Positions 5,431-5,698 of a DNA stretch of 5,698 nucleotides are shown here, piece by piece. Location: contig JACMJO010000088.1 of NCBI GenBank assembly GCA_014380605.1, positions 1 to 5,698 on the forward strand, written 5' to 3'. A model generated the notes under the pieces. That model was not told where the DNA came from, did not search any database, and saw only the letters and a list, made by a program, of their open reading frames with translations. This DNA is from Fimbriimonadaceae bacterium. Lineage in GTDB: Bacteria; Armatimonadota; Fimbriimonadia; Fimbriimonadales; Fimbriimonadaceae. The first letter of the stretch is position 1. Each line of letters opens with the position of its first letter. Made by a program: the position numbers and the translations under genes.

Positions 5431-5698
5431 TTGGCAACAAAAACCCTTTACGTCGGCAATCTTCCTTACTCTATTAACGAGGGAGATCTTCAGAATCATT
5501 TCGCACCATACGGCGGTACCAACGCCCGCATCATCGAGGGTCGTGGCTTTGGCTTCATCGACATCGATGCCGATCAGCTTGAGGCAGCAATTGCCGACAA
5601 GAACCAGAAGGATCTTGGCGGTCGCACTCTCACCGTAAACGAAGCCCAGCCTAAGGGTAGCGGCGGCGGTGGCGGCGGTGGCCGATCCGGCGGCGGTG
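5431..5698 (+). CDS. Glycine-rich RRM RNA-binding protein, start of gene (3' end beyond window)
   Basis: The gene starts at TTG and runs open to the window edge, 89 codons plus one base. It encodes one RNA recognition motif: RNP2 is LYVGNL (6-11), RNP1 is RGFGFIDI (38-45) with the two RNA-stacking aromatics F40 and F42, and the last strand is RTLTVNEAQP (65-74). A glycine-rich tail begins at residue 76 (GSGGGGGGGRSGGG) and continues past the end. Such small RRM proteins in bacteria bind single-stranded RNA; cyanobacterial members are often cold-regulated. Here the segment between the two RNP motifs is about 7 residues shorter than in typical bacterial members, because the beta2-beta3 loop is reduced to ARIIEGRGFGF. 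The gene has its own promoter and a structured leader, so expression is probably controlled separately from its neighbours. Identification is firm; RNA targets are unknown. Confidence 0.93.
   Translation, partial: MATKTLYVGNLPYSINEGDLQNHFAPYGGTNARIIEGRGFGFIDIDADQLEAAIADKNQKDLGGRTLTVNEAQPKGSGGGGGGGRSGGG

Noticed and set aside
5285..5638. Plus-strand open frame of 117 codons over the RRM leader
   Set aside because: It overlaps the promoter and leader and runs out of frame with the RRM gene, which has RNP1/RNP2 motifs and a consensus ribosome binding site.

Overview
The window is a piece of a bacterial division (dcw-type) cluster, followed by a lineage-specific secreted protein, a degenerate aldolase-fold protein and the start of an RNA-binding protein gene. 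All recognised genes lie on the + strand. The order DUF881 gene - sbp (small basic protein, DUF1290) - ftsA - ftsZ is typical of Firmicutes, Actinobacteria and related 'Terrabacteria' lineages rather than Proteobacteria. Together with the moderately GC-rich sequence and a glycine-rich RRM protein, this makes an Armatimonadota (Fimbriimonas-like) or similar deep-branching genome my best guess. That placement is inference; no 16S rRNA gene or other decisive marker is present.

Bases 1-3070 form one tightly packed operon. The tail of a DUF881 (YlxW/YlxX-like) gene abuts the GTG start of sbp with no gap. sbp overlaps ftsA by an ATGA, and ftsA overlaps ftsZ by an ATGA. The products act together at the division site: FtsZ polymerises with GTP, FtsA tethers it to the membrane through a C-terminal amphipathic helix, and Sbp and the DUF881 protein are conserved but poorly characterised membrane-associated partners. 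A near-perfect hairpin just after ftsZ (3089-3123) probably marks the operon end.

Bases 3251-4501 encode a secreted, probably all-beta protein with a CBM9-like N-terminal domain and Ig-like C-terminal domains. Bases 4562-5269 encode a short DapA/NAL-superfamily protein that keeps the fold signature but has lost every catalytic residue I could align, including the Schiff-base lysine.

Bases 5270-5430 hold a convincing extended -10 promoter and a leader of about 110 nt. In this leader the Shine-Dalgarno sequence can be sequestered by a 10-bp stem. The leader precedes a TTG-started RRM RNA-binding protein gene, which runs off the window end inside its glycine-rich tail. This combination of leader and RNA-binding protein is the best candidate here for an undescribed regulatory element, possibly autoregulatory. 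No rRNA, tRNA, CRISPR or mobile element was seen.
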